A DNA stretch of 64,000 nucleotides from Bacteroidota bacterium (GCA_947457395.1 CANGVA010000004.1:124001-188000); one strand, 5' to 3'; numbered from the stretch's first letter, positions 46,230 through 55,720 are shown. The notes: a model not told the origin generated them from the sequence alone. A program made the numbers and translations.

Positions 46230-47381
46230 TTAATAAAAAAGTTTAGGTATGCGCTTATTGATGAAAGGAATGTTACCTATGCTGATAAGTGAATTGATGA
46301 GCCAAATTCTTTTACCCAAAAATCGCTGCAGGATGTAATGGTTTCTGAAATTGGGCCACATTTTTTTATACACCCTTTCGTCATAGGCTTTCATATATTT
46401 TGCGGAGAATTTTTGCTCCTTAAAGCACCGCATAGCTTGTTCTGCAGCAAATTTTCCGCTCTCCATAGCTGTTTCAATACCCTCTCCGCTAAACGGGTCA
46501 ATTAATGAAGCGGCATCGCCACACAACATGAAACCATTGCCTGAAATGGCATATTTTTTAGATCCCAGCGGCAAGCCAAATCCTTTTATTTCATCTAATG
46601 CTTCCGCATGCTCAAAGCGCTCAGCTACTTGTGGTATATTGTTAATGATATCCTTTAGGCTTTGTTTTAAATCTATTTTCTGCTTGGCAATTGTTTCACT
46701 AAGCATGCCAAAACCGATATTGGCTTCTCCGTTGCTTAATGGAAAAATCCAAAAGTAGCCTGGCAAAAACCCTTTTAAAAAATATACTTCAAGAGCGTTT
46801 CCTTCCAGGCCTTTAATGTTTCGATAATACTGCCTTACTGCTCCTGAATAATGTTTTCTGTTAACCGTCATATTCCCCAGTTTTTTGGCAGCAACGGAAT
46901 GTGCTCCGTCACAGGCAATAAGCAATGGCGCCTGGAGCAATTGGCCATTTTGCAGCAGTACCTTATTGGTTCCGTTTTCCTGAATAACCTGCTTTACTGC
47001 TTGTTGCAAATACAATGAAAGCTTGGGGTGTGCGGTACATGCTTTTTCAAATAGCCAATGATCAAAATCCATTCTTCTGATGCAGTGACCTACTTTGCTA
47101 AATGCTATTTCAATGCTTTCAAATGCGGGGCTATATAGTTTGGCTTTTGTGATATTGGTTTTGGGGGCAAAATCTAGTAAATCGATTTCCAACTGAGGGT
47201 CAATTTGTCTGAGTATTCTTTTGGCAATAGAACTTACAGCATCACCGCAAATTTTATCTCGGGGAAATTTCTCTTTATCTACCAGTGCAACTCTCAAGCC
47301 GCTTTTTTTTAATGCTAGCGCGCAAGTAGACCCTGCAGGGCCTGCACCGGTAATAATGATATCATATGTTGTGGCTGACAT
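46230..47381 (-). CDS. FAD-dependent oxidoreductase, geranylgeranyl reductase-like
   Basis: A 383-residue flavoprotein. The dinucleotide-binding start is YDIIITGAGPAGSTCALAL, followed by KFPRDKICGDAV and the C-terminal FAD motif LCGDAASLIDPFSGEGIE. These are typical of the geranylgeranyl reductase branch, which reduces polyprenyl chains such as menaquinone tails or lipids. I start at MSATTYD (47381): the 24 residues upstream are unusual and would shift the flavin site far from the N-terminus. It heads the minus-strand run down to 41932 and is divergent from the secreted serine hydrolase gene. Confidence 0.85.
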   Translation of the reverse strand: MSATTYDIIITGAGPAGSTCALALKKSGLRVALVDKEKFPRDKICGDAVSSIAKRILRQIDPQLEIDLLDFAPKTNITKAKLYSPAFESIEIAFSKVGHCIRRMDFDHWLFEKACTAHPKLSLYLQQAVKQVIQENGTNKVLLQNGQLLQAPLLIACDGAHSVAAKKLGNMTVNRKHYSGAVRQYYRNIKGLEGNALEVYFLKGFLPGYFWIFPLSNGEANIGFGMLSETIAKQKIDLKQSLKDIINNIPQVAERFEHAEALDEIKGFGLPLGSKKYAISGNGFMLCGDAASLIDPFSGEGIETAMESGKFAAEQAMRCFKEQKFSAKYMKAYDERVYKKMWPNFRNHYILQRFLGKRIWLINSLISIGNIPFINKRIPKLFY

Positions 47382-47499
47382 GACGCGGAGCAAAAATGAT
47401 GGAATTAACCAAGGCCACCAAAAGAAATTTACTGAATATTTGGAAATAGGCATTAAACTTTCCGAACAGAACCTTATCAGAATGTATTATTTTTAACGC

Positions 47500-48813
47500 A
47501 TGAAAAAACTACTCCTTATTTACCTAATTGTTTTATCTTTAAATGCTCACTCACAGCTTTACTTTCCACCTCTTACCGGAAATACATGGGATACTATTAG
47601 TCCGCAAACCCTTGGATGGTGCACCAATAGGCTCGATTCCTTGTATAAAATGCTGGATGAAAAAAATACCAAGGCATTTATTGTACTAAAGGATGGCAAA
47701 ATAGTGATAGAAAAATATTTTGATTCTTTTACCCGTGATTCTTCCTGGTATTGGGCCTCTGCCGGAAAAACCATTACCTCAGTGTTGATTGGTATTGCCC
47801 AACAGGATGGAAAACTCAAGATTACAGATTCAACATCAAAATACCTGGGTGCAGGCTGGACATCATGCCCACCCGATAAGGAAGGTAAAATTACCATTCG
47901 ACACCAACTAACCATGACTACAGGAGTGGATTATGCCGTGCCCGACTGGAATTGCACCACTCCGGCTTGTCTGAAATATAAAGCAGATGCCGGAACGCAA
48001 TGGTTTTACCACAACGCCACTTATTTATTGTTGCAAGATGTAATTGAAGCGGCAACCGGCCTTACTTTTCAGCAATACACCCAGCAAAAACTAATATCCA
48101 GAATAGGTATGGCGGGTATTTGGTTTGATGGTGTTTATTATTCAAAGCCTCGTTCAATGGCTCGTTTTGGGCTGATGGTATTAAATAAGGGAATATGGAA
48201 CAATGATACCATCATCAGGGATACAACCTATTATCATCAAATGCTTAATACCTCACAAAATTTAAATGAGTCTTATGGTTATTTATGGTGGTTAAATGGT
48301 AAACCAAGTTATCGCATGCCGGCTTCTATTCAGTTGTTTAACGGGCCGCTATTTAAACCTGCACCTACTGAGTTGGTATGCGGTTTGGGTAAGAATGATC
48401 AAAAATTATATATCTGGCCCTCTGAGAAAATGGTGATTGTTAGAATGGGAGAATCTGCTGATGCAAACAGCCTTGTTCCACTTTCCGTTGATACCCTGAT
48501 ATGGCAGGAGATGAACCAATTAATGTGTAAACCAAATGTGTCAATACAGGAGCAGGTTAAGCAAGATGAAGAGGTATTTCATGTTTATCCAAATCCTGCA
48601 ACCGGTCAATTGTTTTTTCGCATACCACAGCAAAAAGGTTCTGCCATACTACATTTATATGATATGCATGGTAAACTGGTTCGTTCCATAACTATGGATG
48701 GACAAACGAATGAAGGTTTGATTGCAATTGATGGCCTGGATGGCGGTATTTATTCCTTACGTTTATATGCAAGCAATCAGGTTTGGCTTAAAAAAATAAT
48801 TATTACAAAGTAG
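47500..48813 (+). CDS. Secreted serine hydrolase (class C beta-lactamase fold) with T9SS sorting domain
   Basis: A 437-residue exported enzyme. A signal peptide (MKKLLLIYLIVLSLNAHSQ) precedes a beta-lactamase/transpeptidase-fold domain with the SAGK motif (nucleophile Ser87, Lys90) and the YHN motif in WFYHNATYLLL. The KxG-equivalent near the domain end reads CGLGKND. The last ~80 residues are a type A sorting domain (FHVYPNPATGQLFF, IYSLRLYASN, KKIIITK), so the enzyme should leave the cell or be surface-anchored through T9SS. The substrate may be an ester or D-amino-acid peptide; unknown. Confidence 0.88.
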   Translation: MKKLLLIYLIVLSLNAHSQLYFPPLTGNTWDTISPQTLGWCTNRLDSLYKMLDEKNTKAFIVLKDGKIVIEKYFDSFTRDSSWYWASAGKTITSVLIGIAQQDGKLKITDSTSKYLGAGWTSCPPDKEGKITIRHQLTMTTGVDYAVPDWNCTTPACLKYKADAGTQWFYHNATYLLLQDVIEAATGLTFQQYTQQKLISRIGMAGIWFDGVYYSKPRSMARFGLMVLNKGIWNNDTIIRDTTYYHQMLNTSQNLNESYGYLWWLNGKPSYRMPASIQLFNGPLFKPAPTELVCGLGKNDQKLYIWPSEKMVIVRMGESADANSLVPLSVDTLIWQEMNQLMCKPNVSIQEQVKQDEEVFHVYPNPATGQLFFRIPQQKGSAILHLYDMHGKLVRSITMDGQTNEGLIAIDGLDGGIYSLRLYASNQVWLKKIIITK

Positions 48814-48820
48814 TAAGTTT

Positions 48821-49051
48821 ATGAAGAAAGGTGTTTACAGGCATTATAAAGGCAAGCTTTATAAAGTAACCGGATTAGCGCGTCACAGTGAAACGCTGGA
48901 GGAAATGGTAATCTATCAAGCCTTGTACCAATCAGAAGAATTTGGTTACGGAGCAACCTGGATAAGGCCAAAAAAAATGTTTGAGGAGGAAGTAACGGTG
49001 CAGGGCAAAACCTTGCCCAGATTTGAGTTTATAAGTGAAGAACCGGCATAA
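48821..49051 (+). CDS. DUF1653 family small protein
   Basis: A 76-residue soluble protein matching the DUF1653 pattern: GVYRHYKGKLYKVTGLARHSE, then YQALY, GATWIRPKKMFEEEV and RFEFI. It has an SH3-like all-beta look. Function is not known; members are widespread as single small genes. It starts seven bases after the secreted hydrolase stop. Confidence 0.85.
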   Translation: MKKGVYRHYKGKLYKVTGLARHSETLEEMVIYQALYQSEEFGYGATWIRPKKMFEEEVTVQGKTLPRFEFISEEPA

Positions 49052-49159
49052 GGAGAATAAACCCTTTCTTTATTTGCACGTCTATAAAAGCAGCCAATTA
49101 CATCGTTTTGCATAATTGTCGTTTTCTTTGTGTATGTTTCGCCTTTAAATGATGAATGT

Positions 49160-49189
49160 GTGATACATGCTTTTAACACGATGCATCAC
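49160..49189 (+). other. Imperfect stem-loop upstream of the RsmB-like gene
   Basis: GTGATACAT and ATGCATCAC pair with one mismatch around a 12-base loop in the 156-base gap, 19 bases before the ATG. No T-run follows. It is weak and may be chance. The rest of the gap shows no convincing -7 element. Confidence 0.25.
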
Positions 49190-49207
49190 CTTATTTCTTA
49201 ACAACAG

Positions 49208-50422
49208 ATGAAACTTCACAAAAATCTGATAGACGCAGTTGTAAAATCACTTCAGCTGATATTTAATGACGGAAAGTATGCTGATAAAGTTATTGAGAAA
49301 GTACTGCAATCTGATAAACGATGGGGTGCAAGAGATCGTGCATTTATTGCAGAAAACACCTATGAAATGGTTCGCTGGTGGCGCCTGATACGCTTTATTG
49401 CCGGATATAATCAGGTAAAAGAAGAGCAATTGACTTATGAAGCAGGTTGGCAGTTGTTTGGCGTTTGGCTACTTCTAAGTGGGGAGCAGCTACCTCCATG
49501 GAAAGAGTTTGAAGAAATAGACAGAGAGCAAGTTAAACATTTGAGTGCACATGCTTTACATATACGTAAGGTTAAAGAATCTATTCCGGACTGGCTGGAT
49601 GAACTTGGCGAGAAAGAGCTGGGCAGCAACTGGGATAAAGAGCTATTGGCACTCAATCATGCCGCACCGGTTGTTATTAGGACAAATACACTTAAAACAA
49701 CGCGCGGGCGTCTTGCTAAACAGCTTGCCGAGCTTGATATTGAAACCTTTCCGGTTGCCGGTGCCGATGCTGCATTGGTTTTAAAGAAGCGTGCCAACTT
49801 GTTTACGTTGCCTTTTTTTAAGGATGGTTTATTTGAAGTTCAGGATGCCTCTTCGCAACTGGTAGCCGATTTTCTGCAGGTAAAGCCCGGCATGCGTGTA
49901 ATTGATGCCTGCGCAGGAGCAGGAGGGAAGAGTTTGCACCTGGCCGCATTGATGGAAAACAAGGGCCGTATTATTTCCATGGATACAGAACAATGGAAAT
50001 TGGATGAGCTGAAACGCAGGGGAAGAAGGGCAGGAGCCAATATTATTGAGACCCGCCTCATTGAAGGCAGTAAAACAATTAAACGTTTGCATGATTCGGC
50101 CGACAGGCTATTACTGGATGTGCCATGCTCCGGACTTGGTGTGCTGCGCAGAAATCCGGATGCCAAATGGAAACTGGATATGACATTTATTAATAAGGTA
50201 AGGCAAATGCAGGCAAATATTTTAAGCGCATATAGTGTGATGCTGAAGCCCGGTGGATTAATGGTATATGCTACCTGCAGTATTTTACCTAGCGAAGATG
50301 AGGAGCAGGTAAAATCTTTTTTGGATAAGCACCCGCAATTTGAGAAACTGAATGAACGCAGGGTTTCTGCCACTGAGGGGTTTGATGGGTTTTACATGGC
50401 ACTGATTAAGCGCTTAAGCTAA
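49208..50422 (+). CDS. RsmB-like rRNA/tRNA m5C methyltransferase (NOL1/NOP2/Sun family)
   Basis: A SAM-dependent RNA cytosine-C5 methyltransferase of 404 residues. The first ~130 residues resemble a NusB-like helical RNA-binding domain (KVIEKVLQSDKRWGARDRAF), as in RsmB (16S C967). The SAM loop is DACAGAGGKSLHLA. The two catalytic cysteines are seen in LDVPCSGLGVLRRNPD (about 308) and YATCSILPSEDEEQ (about 356). It is convergent with the permease gene. RsmB is the best guess, but other m5C targets are possible. Confidence 0.88.
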   Translation: MKLHKNLIDAVVKSLQLIFNDGKYADKVIEKVLQSDKRWGARDRAFIAENTYEMVRWWRLIRFIAGYNQVKEEQLTYEAGWQLFGVWLLLSGEQLPPWKEFEEIDREQVKHLSAHALHIRKVKESIPDWLDELGEKELGSNWDKELLALNHAAPVVIRTNTLKTTRGRLAKQLAELDIETFPVAGADAALVLKKRANLFTLPFFKDGLFEVQDASSQLVADFLQVKPGMRVIDACAGAGGKSLHLAALMENKGRIISMDTEQWKLDELKRRGRRAGANIIETRLIEGSKTIKRLHDSADRLLLDVPCSGLGVLRRNPDAKWKLDMTFINKVRQMQANILSAYSVMLKPGGLMVYATCSILPSEDEEQVKSFLDKHPQFEKLNERRVSATEGFDGFYMALIKRLS

Positions 50423-50485
50423 CGCATCTTATTGAAGTTTTTCTTCTTCGTTGTTAGCCCAACTTTTAAAACAATAACTGTCCGT

Positions 50486-51748
50486 TTATTTTGCACGGAT
50501 AGCATCAACCGGGTCAAGTCTGGCAGCCTGCCACGCAGGTATAAAACCAGATATAACACCAATACAAACGGATACAATAATTCCCGTGAAAATATTGCCT
50601 GTTGTAAGCATCATGTCAAAATCAATTAAAGCGCTCACAGCATAGGTGATTGCTCCAACACATGCGATGCCAATGCCTCCACCGGTTATGCATAAAACGA
50701 TTGCCTCAACCAGAAACTCAATTAAGATAAAATAATTTTTTGCACCCAGCGATTTTTGAATACCTATCTGGTTGGTTCTTTCTTTTACTGAAACAAACAT
50801 GATATTGGCAATTCCAAAACCACCCACAAGCATGGCAAATCCGCCAATAATCCAACCGGCAAAGGTTATCACCGAGAACAAGTCTTTTAATGGCTCTGCA
50901 ATCAGTGTGGTTTTGTTTAGTGCAAAATTTTCTTCTTCACCAGGTTTTAATTTACGCTGCGCACGCATTATGCCTCTCAATTCTTCTTCCAATTGCTCTA
51001 GTGGCACACCTGGTGCTGCTTTCACTTGTATCTGGGCATTGGCACGATCAGAATCTATCCGAACATAATTCGCTAATGTTTTGGCCGGAATGAGCAGCGC
51101 GTTGTCCAGGCTATTGCCCAATAAACTTTCTCCTTCTTTATTTATAACGCCTACTACTTTGAATTTTCTGCCCCTAACTGAAATAATCCTGTCCATGCCG
51201 CTTCTGTTTCCGAATAAGTTCTTCGCAATGGCATATCCTAGTACAACTACATCTGTTCCATTTACAGTTTCACCTTCAGTAAAAAATCGACCTTCCAGCA
51301 GTTCAAAATTTCTTACTTTATTATAATCATGAGAAACACCATTAACATTAGCTCCTTCTGCTGTATTGCTTTCATACTTTACCGTTACACCACCCAGTTG
51401 CACACTGATGGTACTTGCTCCTGCAAATTGTGATTGTGTTTCTACCTTCCTTAATTCACTCAGCCTGGGATTTGGCCTGTTCATGTATTTCCACCACTTA
51501 TAATCACCGGAAAATGTCCAGGGCCATTTTTCAATAAAGATAACATCCTTGCCAAGTGACTCAACGCTGTTTTGTACATTCCTTTCCAGCGAGTCAACAA
51601 TGGTTAAAACAGCTATTATACAGAAAATGCCAATGGTTACACCAAGGGTTGAAAGAAACGTGCGAATTTTATTTTGCCTGAGTGCCTCAATCGCAAATAG
51701 CGTGCTTTCAAAAATCTGAATGAGTAATGTTTTTATCTCTGCCAGCAT
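50486..51748 (-). CDS. MacB-type ABC transporter permease (FtsX domain)
   Basis: A 420-residue inner-membrane protein. The first helix (FLSTLGVTIGIFCIIAVLTIV) and the preceding ALRQNKIRTF are the MacB/LolE opening. A periplasmic core of about 220 residues follows, then three C-terminal helices of the FtsX domain (GGFAMLVGGFGIANIMFVSVKERTNQIGI-type region near 285-315). It ends PAWQAARLDPVDAIRAK. No ATPase gene is adjacent, so it must pair with one elsewhere. It is the last gene of the minus-strand block, 14 bases after the TPR gene. Confidence 0.92.
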   Translation of the reverse strand: MLAEIKTLLIQIFESTLFAIEALRQNKIRTFLSTLGVTIGIFCIIAVLTIVDSLERNVQNSVESLGKDVIFIEKWPWTFSGDYKWWKYMNRPNPRLSELRKVETQSQFAGASTISVQLGGVTVKYESNTAEGANVNGVSHDYNKVRNFELLEGRFFTEGETVNGTDVVVLGYAIAKNLFGNRSGMDRIISVRGRKFKVVGVINKEGESLLGNSLDNALLIPAKTLANYVRIDSDRANAQIQVKAAPGVPLEQLEEELRGIMRAQRKLKPGEEENFALNKTTLIAEPLKDLFSVITFAGWIIGGFAMLVGGFGIANIMFVSVKERTNQIGIQKSLGAKNYFILIEFLVEAIVLCITGGGIGIACVGAITYAVSALIDFDMMLTTGNIFTGIIVSVCIGVISGFIPAWQAARLDPVDAIRAK

Positions 51749-51762
51749 AAGGCAAAGATATA

Positions 51763-52371
51763 TTATTTAATGAGTGATAATCCTTCTAAAGCAGATTTAT
51801 CTGCCGGAGATGCCAGCAATACTTTTTGAAAAAGTAATTTGGCTTCTTTTAGTTTACCCAATCTGTAATTGGTCCATGCATACATCAGTAGCGCATCATA
51901 ATCAAACGGGTAAAGGTTCACCACTTTCTCAAAGCATTTATATGCTTGTGTATATTGTTTGCGTGTATAATAAATATATCCCAGCTTGTAGTTTACAGCA
52001 GAGTTTTTAGGGTCGTTTTTTAAGATGGCCACATACATTGCCATCACATCATCCCACTTTCCCAAAGCAGCCAGGGGTAATACCTTACCTAATCTTGGTT
52101 CTATGGCATATGGCATTAATTCGATAGCTTTTTGATAGTATCCGCTAGCTTCTGCATACGTTCCCATCATATATTTGAGGTATCCAAGTCGCAAATTGCA
52201 TTCATAGCTCTGCGGATTATAAATATTGCTGATGGCTTGTGCAGCACCAGCATAATTACCAGCTTTTTCCATGGTATAGCTGCTTGCAAATGCTTGCTGC
52301 ATAGGCTGATCTTGGGCATACAATTCGCTTATTAAAAGCATGTAAAGTAAAAGAATAGAAATTTTTTTCAT
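51763..52371 (-). CDS. Exported tetratricopeptide-repeat protein
   Basis: A 202-residue protein. A signal peptide (ISILLLYMLLISELYAQ) precedes about five TPR-like helix pairs, including LGYLKYMMGTYAEASGYYQKAIELMP, KLGYIYYTRKQYTQAYKCF and AWTNYRLGKLKEAKLLFQ. Probably a periplasmic or outer-membrane-associated scaffold. Function unknown. It lies 11 bases after the barrel gene and 14 before the permease gene, so it belongs to the same unit. Confidence 0.85.
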   Translation of the reverse strand: MKKISILLLYMLLISELYAQDQPMQQAFASSYTMEKAGNYAGAAQAISNIYNPQSYECNLRLGYLKYMMGTYAEASGYYQKAIELMPYAIEPRLGKVLPLAALGKWDDVMAMYVAILKNDPKNSAVNYKLGYIYYTRKQYTQAYKCFEKVVNLYPFDYDALLMYAWTNYRLGKLKEAKLLFQKVLLASPADKSALEGLSLIK

Positions 52372-52382
52372 GGTTGTTTTAT

Positions 52383-53555
52383 TTATCTGATTAATTTTAT
52401 GCCGATGAGTGCCATTTGCAGGCTATAGTTTGTTTTACTTATAGATTCCACGCGCTTTTCATATTGCCACAATCCATACAGCGAAAGATTATTGAGTAGC
52501 ATATATTCTATACCTGCTTGTACTCTGTAATCTGTTTTATCAAATGCATTGGTAGCAAGCCAGCCGTTTTGTTCATTAAAATTATTGGTATTGGCAAGTA
52601 GATAGTTGCAGCTTATGGAAAGTCTCTTTAATGCCCAATATCTTAACTGCGCGCCATATAACAGATAACTGATGTTATTATTATAAAGATGTGTTAGCTG
52701 TATACCGGTTTCTAATTTGTTATTGAAGAAGGGATAATAATTAATGCCCACTTGTTGCTGCCATTGTGTGGTTTTATTAAAGTTAGAAAAGGCAATACTT
52801 AGCGATGTTCGCCAATTATCCAATCTTTTAGATACTGCAAGGCCTGCTAATATAGGATTAGCTCGAAAATCATTTTCCGAAAGTCCGTTCTGCATATTAG
52901 AATGGTTATAACTGATAAAATGAAACGAGGGCATGATGCTCCATTGCCTACGGAATGGAATATTGCCTGTAACATATATCTGTTGCTGATTTAATCTACC
53001 ATAATATGCTTCCTGATTTAGATGTGAAGCTGAAACGAAACCAGTTGCCTTATTAAAAACCCTGAAGCCTAATCCTACCTGGCTGTAGTATAATGTTTTA
53101 TATAATGCTTCATCACTCGATAACTTGATGCCAAATTCTGCATTTGCCAGATGCAGCAGTTTAGGGGCCGGAGCAATATTTTTATTTTTTGAATCTTGAA
53201 TAATTATCTCATATTCGTTAATTGCATACACATAATCTCCGATGTAGACATAGTTCCAGTACAGGTAATACCTGATGGCATCTTTCATAGCTGTATCCTT
53301 ACAAAATGCTAACGCTTTTTCATAATACGTTGCCGATTTCATATATCGTTGCAGTTGGAAACTTGCATACCCTGCACGCATATACAGGTAATCATGTGTG
53401 TAACCTTCGCATATAGCTTTCTCAGAAACTTCTAACAATTCTTCCCATTGCTCGGTTATCAGCAAATCATAACTCACTTCATCATAAGGTGAATATTGTG
53501 CCCGGGTACTTTGATTTAGTAACAACATAAATAGAATAGTCAGGAGTTTACGCAT
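52383..53555 (-). CDS. TPR plus outer-membrane beta-barrel protein (YaiO-like)
   Basis: A 390-residue exported protein. The signal peptide (LLTILFMLLLNQSTRAQ) is followed by TPR-like helices to about 150 (AGYASFQLQRYMKSATYYEKA, YLYWNYVYIGDYVYAINEYE). After that come alternating amphipathic strands rich in Tyr, Trp and Asn (GLGFRVFN, YLLYGAQLRYWALKRLSIS, LSLYGLWQYEKR) ending LQMALIGIKLIR. This fits YaiO-type TPR-barrel proteins, which accompany secreted polysaccharide systems, but the match is by pattern only. Its start overlaps the end of the transporter/peptidase gene by 16 bases. Confidence 0.7.
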   Translation of the reverse strand: MRKLLTILFMLLLNQSTRAQYSPYDEVSYDLLITEQWEELLEVSEKAICEGYTHDYLYMRAGYASFQLQRYMKSATYYEKALAFCKDTAMKDAIRYYLYWNYVYIGDYVYAINEYEIIIQDSKNKNIAPAPKLLHLANAEFGIKLSSDEALYKTLYYSQVGLGFRVFNKATGFVSASHLNQEAYYGRLNQQQIYVTGNIPFRRQWSIMPSFHFISYNHSNMQNGLSENDFRANPILAGLAVSKRLDNWRTSLSIAFSNFNKTTQWQQQVGINYYPFFNNKLETGIQLTHLYNNNISYLLYGAQLRYWALKRLSISCNYLLANTNNFNEQNGWLATNAFDKTDYRVQAGIEYMLLNNLSLYGLWQYEKRVESISKTNYSLQMALIGIKLIR

Positions 53556-55720
53556 TTCACCTCCTTTTGTTGGTTAATAACAAACCTATTAAGCTTTCCT
53601 TTTACAAATTTTAGTTGATAGGTATTTTTGCTAGACGCCCCAGTTATTCCATGAAGGATTACTTTACTTTCAATGCTAATTTCTTCAGGGTTATGATAAT
53701 CATCAATTCCGGTAAACGAAGATTCAAATCCCACTTTCATGAATATGCGGAACGGGGCAATTAAATCTTGTATGTATCTCAGTGGACCTGCAAAAAATTC
53801 ATCGGCAGGCAAATGGTCTGTTAGTTTCATCTGATGATAATAGCCCAATAAAATCTTTTGAGTAGCCAGATAAAAATGATATAGGATGCTCTTTTTCTCA
53901 CCGTAAAATGCTGTTGCATAAAATAGTGTTCCGTTGTTTACAAAAAACAAACTCGACTGACTTTGTTTACAGTATATATAAGTTTGGTTCCAAGCGTTTA
54001 CCTTAAACTCCCAATGCAGGTTGATGTATTTGCCATTCTCCTCGTAGGTTAATTCCATTTTGTTACCCGGAATAAAGCGTAAGGCATCCTGCAGTAAAGG
54101 TGTGGAAATGGGTTTAGATACAGATGCGCCTGCCTGTGGAACAGTAAATGAGTGAAATTGATAGTTATTGCCTTCTTTTGTAATAAAGTAGCTGAGTGGA
54201 TATTTTAGCGTAGCCGAACCGATATAAGGAGTGCTTTGCAACTGAAAATGTAAATGTGGTTCCGGTGATCTTCCGGAACTTCCACATGTTGCCATCAACT
54301 GGCCCCTGTGTACAAAGTCGCCCGGCTTTACCACAATACTTCCTGCTTTCAGGTGGCTTAGTTTACTGTATAATGCTTCGGCATGTTTAATGATGATGGT
54401 ATTGCCCCAATTTTGTTGCACATTGATATCTTTTATCGCATTATCCTCTACGCCATCTACCACTGCGGATATATATCCATCTGCAGGTGCCAGCACAGGC
54501 AGGTTATAGCAATAGTAATCTGTAAGTGTAGTTCCCGGAAGTTTAAAAGTGTGCTTGGTCTCATCTACCACCACAAAATCAAGTGCATATTTCCAGTCTT
54601 CTTTATGCGTAATATTTCCTTCATATCCCTGCGAAACATTCCACTCTCCGAAAAAGGGCAGATGAAAGTGGATTAGTGTATCGTTTTTAAAGCGTTCAAT
54701 GCTGTTTAGGTAGTGGTATAAATTTTTTTCAGGTGAATAAAATTGCTGAGGGACCAAAACCAGGCGTTTAAAATGAACACGGCTGTTCAGCAGCATCATA
54801 AACAAAATTACCACTAAATTAAATGGCAATGAAAATAAGGGTAGCTGATAAATATATAGGAATCCGGATAGTCCGCTAATCAATACAGCTATGAGAGGTG
54901 AGGCCAGTATCACCAGAAAATAAGATGCCCGTGAAGGCACTAGAAAAAAGCCACCAAGGGTAATGGCAGTTAGAATAAAATTAAAGCCGATGTATGAATA
55001 CTGCAACTGGCTGAATTCGCCCGCTACCAAATAATAAAACATATATCCGATGGAGAAACCAAGTATGGAGAGCGAAAAGGCAATTCTTGACCAGATGATG
55101 ATACCTGCCGTCATAATTAATCCAACCAACAAATTGTATTGAAAAAATATGGCAGATACCGACCGAAGGTAAACATCTGCAAAATGGGGTAGGCTTAATT
55201 CGTTTATTTTTTCTACCAGGCTCACCAGCGAGTTACCACCTAATTGGAATAACATATTGGCACGGTAAAGGCCTTCTGTGCTTAGATGTATCGAGCCAAA
55301 AGAGCGTATGCCAATCATGGTAATCCATAATGTTAGTAAAAAGGAAAGACTCATGGCCGGTACCTTATATTTATGTAGTAAGTTATAGAACAATACCGTG
55401 AGCAATACACTTAGTAAGGCGGCACTTACCACAATACCAATAAATGCAGCACTTAGATCGTAATAGCTGCCCAGCACCATACCTGCCATGAGTGCATTAA
55501 AACTATAACTGCCTTGTGCCAGTGCCTGCCTGTCTAAACCTGCCCAGTAGGCAAATAATAATGCAGCGATTGCTGCAATAGCCCCGCTGGTTCCTGTATT
55601 GGGATCAATAAAGGACGAGGCAAACAATAGCCAAGCAAAAATTTTATTATCTGCGAAAAACAGCTGAGAGTAGCTATTGATAATACCTTTTAAAAATATT
55701 TGTCTTAAATGATTTACCAT
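53540..55720 (-). CDS. Urea transporter (UT) domain fused to M23 metallopeptidase
   Basis: A 726-residue two-part protein. Residues 1 to about 316 are a polytopic UT domain: DPNTGTSGAIAAIAAL and LAQGSYSFNALMAGMVLG are the urea-transporter motifs, and the second half repeats the fold (FFLVPSRASYF). Residues from about 345 form a LytM/M23 domain. Zinc ligands His372 (THKED) and Asp381 (YALDF) and the HLHF pair (His489, His491) are present, with a catalytic-type His in KLSHLK and the usual ADGYISAVV and GSSGRSPEPHLHF. A ~230-residue beta-rich C-terminus of unknown type follows. It lies 60 bases after the decarboxylase gene and overlaps the barrel gene. M23 would be periplasmic. Confidence 0.88.
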   Translation of the reverse strand: MVNHLRQIFLKGIINSYSQLFFADNKIFAWLLFASSFIDPNTGTSGAIAAIAALLFAYWAGLDRQALAQGSYSFNALMAGMVLGSYYDLSAAFIGIVVSAALLSVLLTVLFYNLLHKYKVPAMSLSFLLTLWITMIGIRSFGSIHLSTEGLYRANMLFQLGGNSLVSLVEKINELSLPHFADVYLRSVSAIFFQYNLLVGLIMTAGIIIWSRIAFSLSILGFSIGYMFYYLVAGEFSQLQYSYIGFNFILTAITLGGFFLVPSRASYFLVILASPLIAVLISGLSGFLYIYQLPLFSLPFNLVVILFMMLLNSRVHFKRLVLVPQQFYSPEKNLYHYLNSIERFKNDTLIHFHLPFFGEWNVSQGYEGNITHKEDWKYALDFVVVDETKHTFKLPGTTLTDYYCYNLPVLAPADGYISAVVDGVEDNAIKDINVQQNWGNTIIIKHAEALYSKLSHLKAGSIVVKPGDFVHRGQLMATCGSSGRSPEPHLHFQLQSTPYIGSATLKYPLSYFITKEGNNYQFHSFTVPQAGASVSKPISTPLLQDALRFIPGNKMELTYEENGKYINLHWEFKVNAWNQTYIYCKQSQSSLFFVNNGTLFYATAFYGEKKSILYHFYLATQKILLGYYHQMKLTDHLPADEFFAGPLRYIQDLIAPFRIFMKVGFESSFTGIDDYHNPEEISIESKVILHGITGASSKNTYQLKFVKGKLNRFVINQQKEVKCVNS

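Noticed and set aside
47382-47453. 24-residue N-terminal extension of the FAD reductase
   Set aside because: The Trp/Phe-rich extension would place the flavin-binding strand far from the N-terminus; the ATG at 47381 fits the family.
50423-50485. Terminator between the RsmB-like gene and the permease gene
   Set aside because: Only 3-4 bp stems can be drawn (for example GAAG/CTTC); no convincing hairpin with T-run on either strand.
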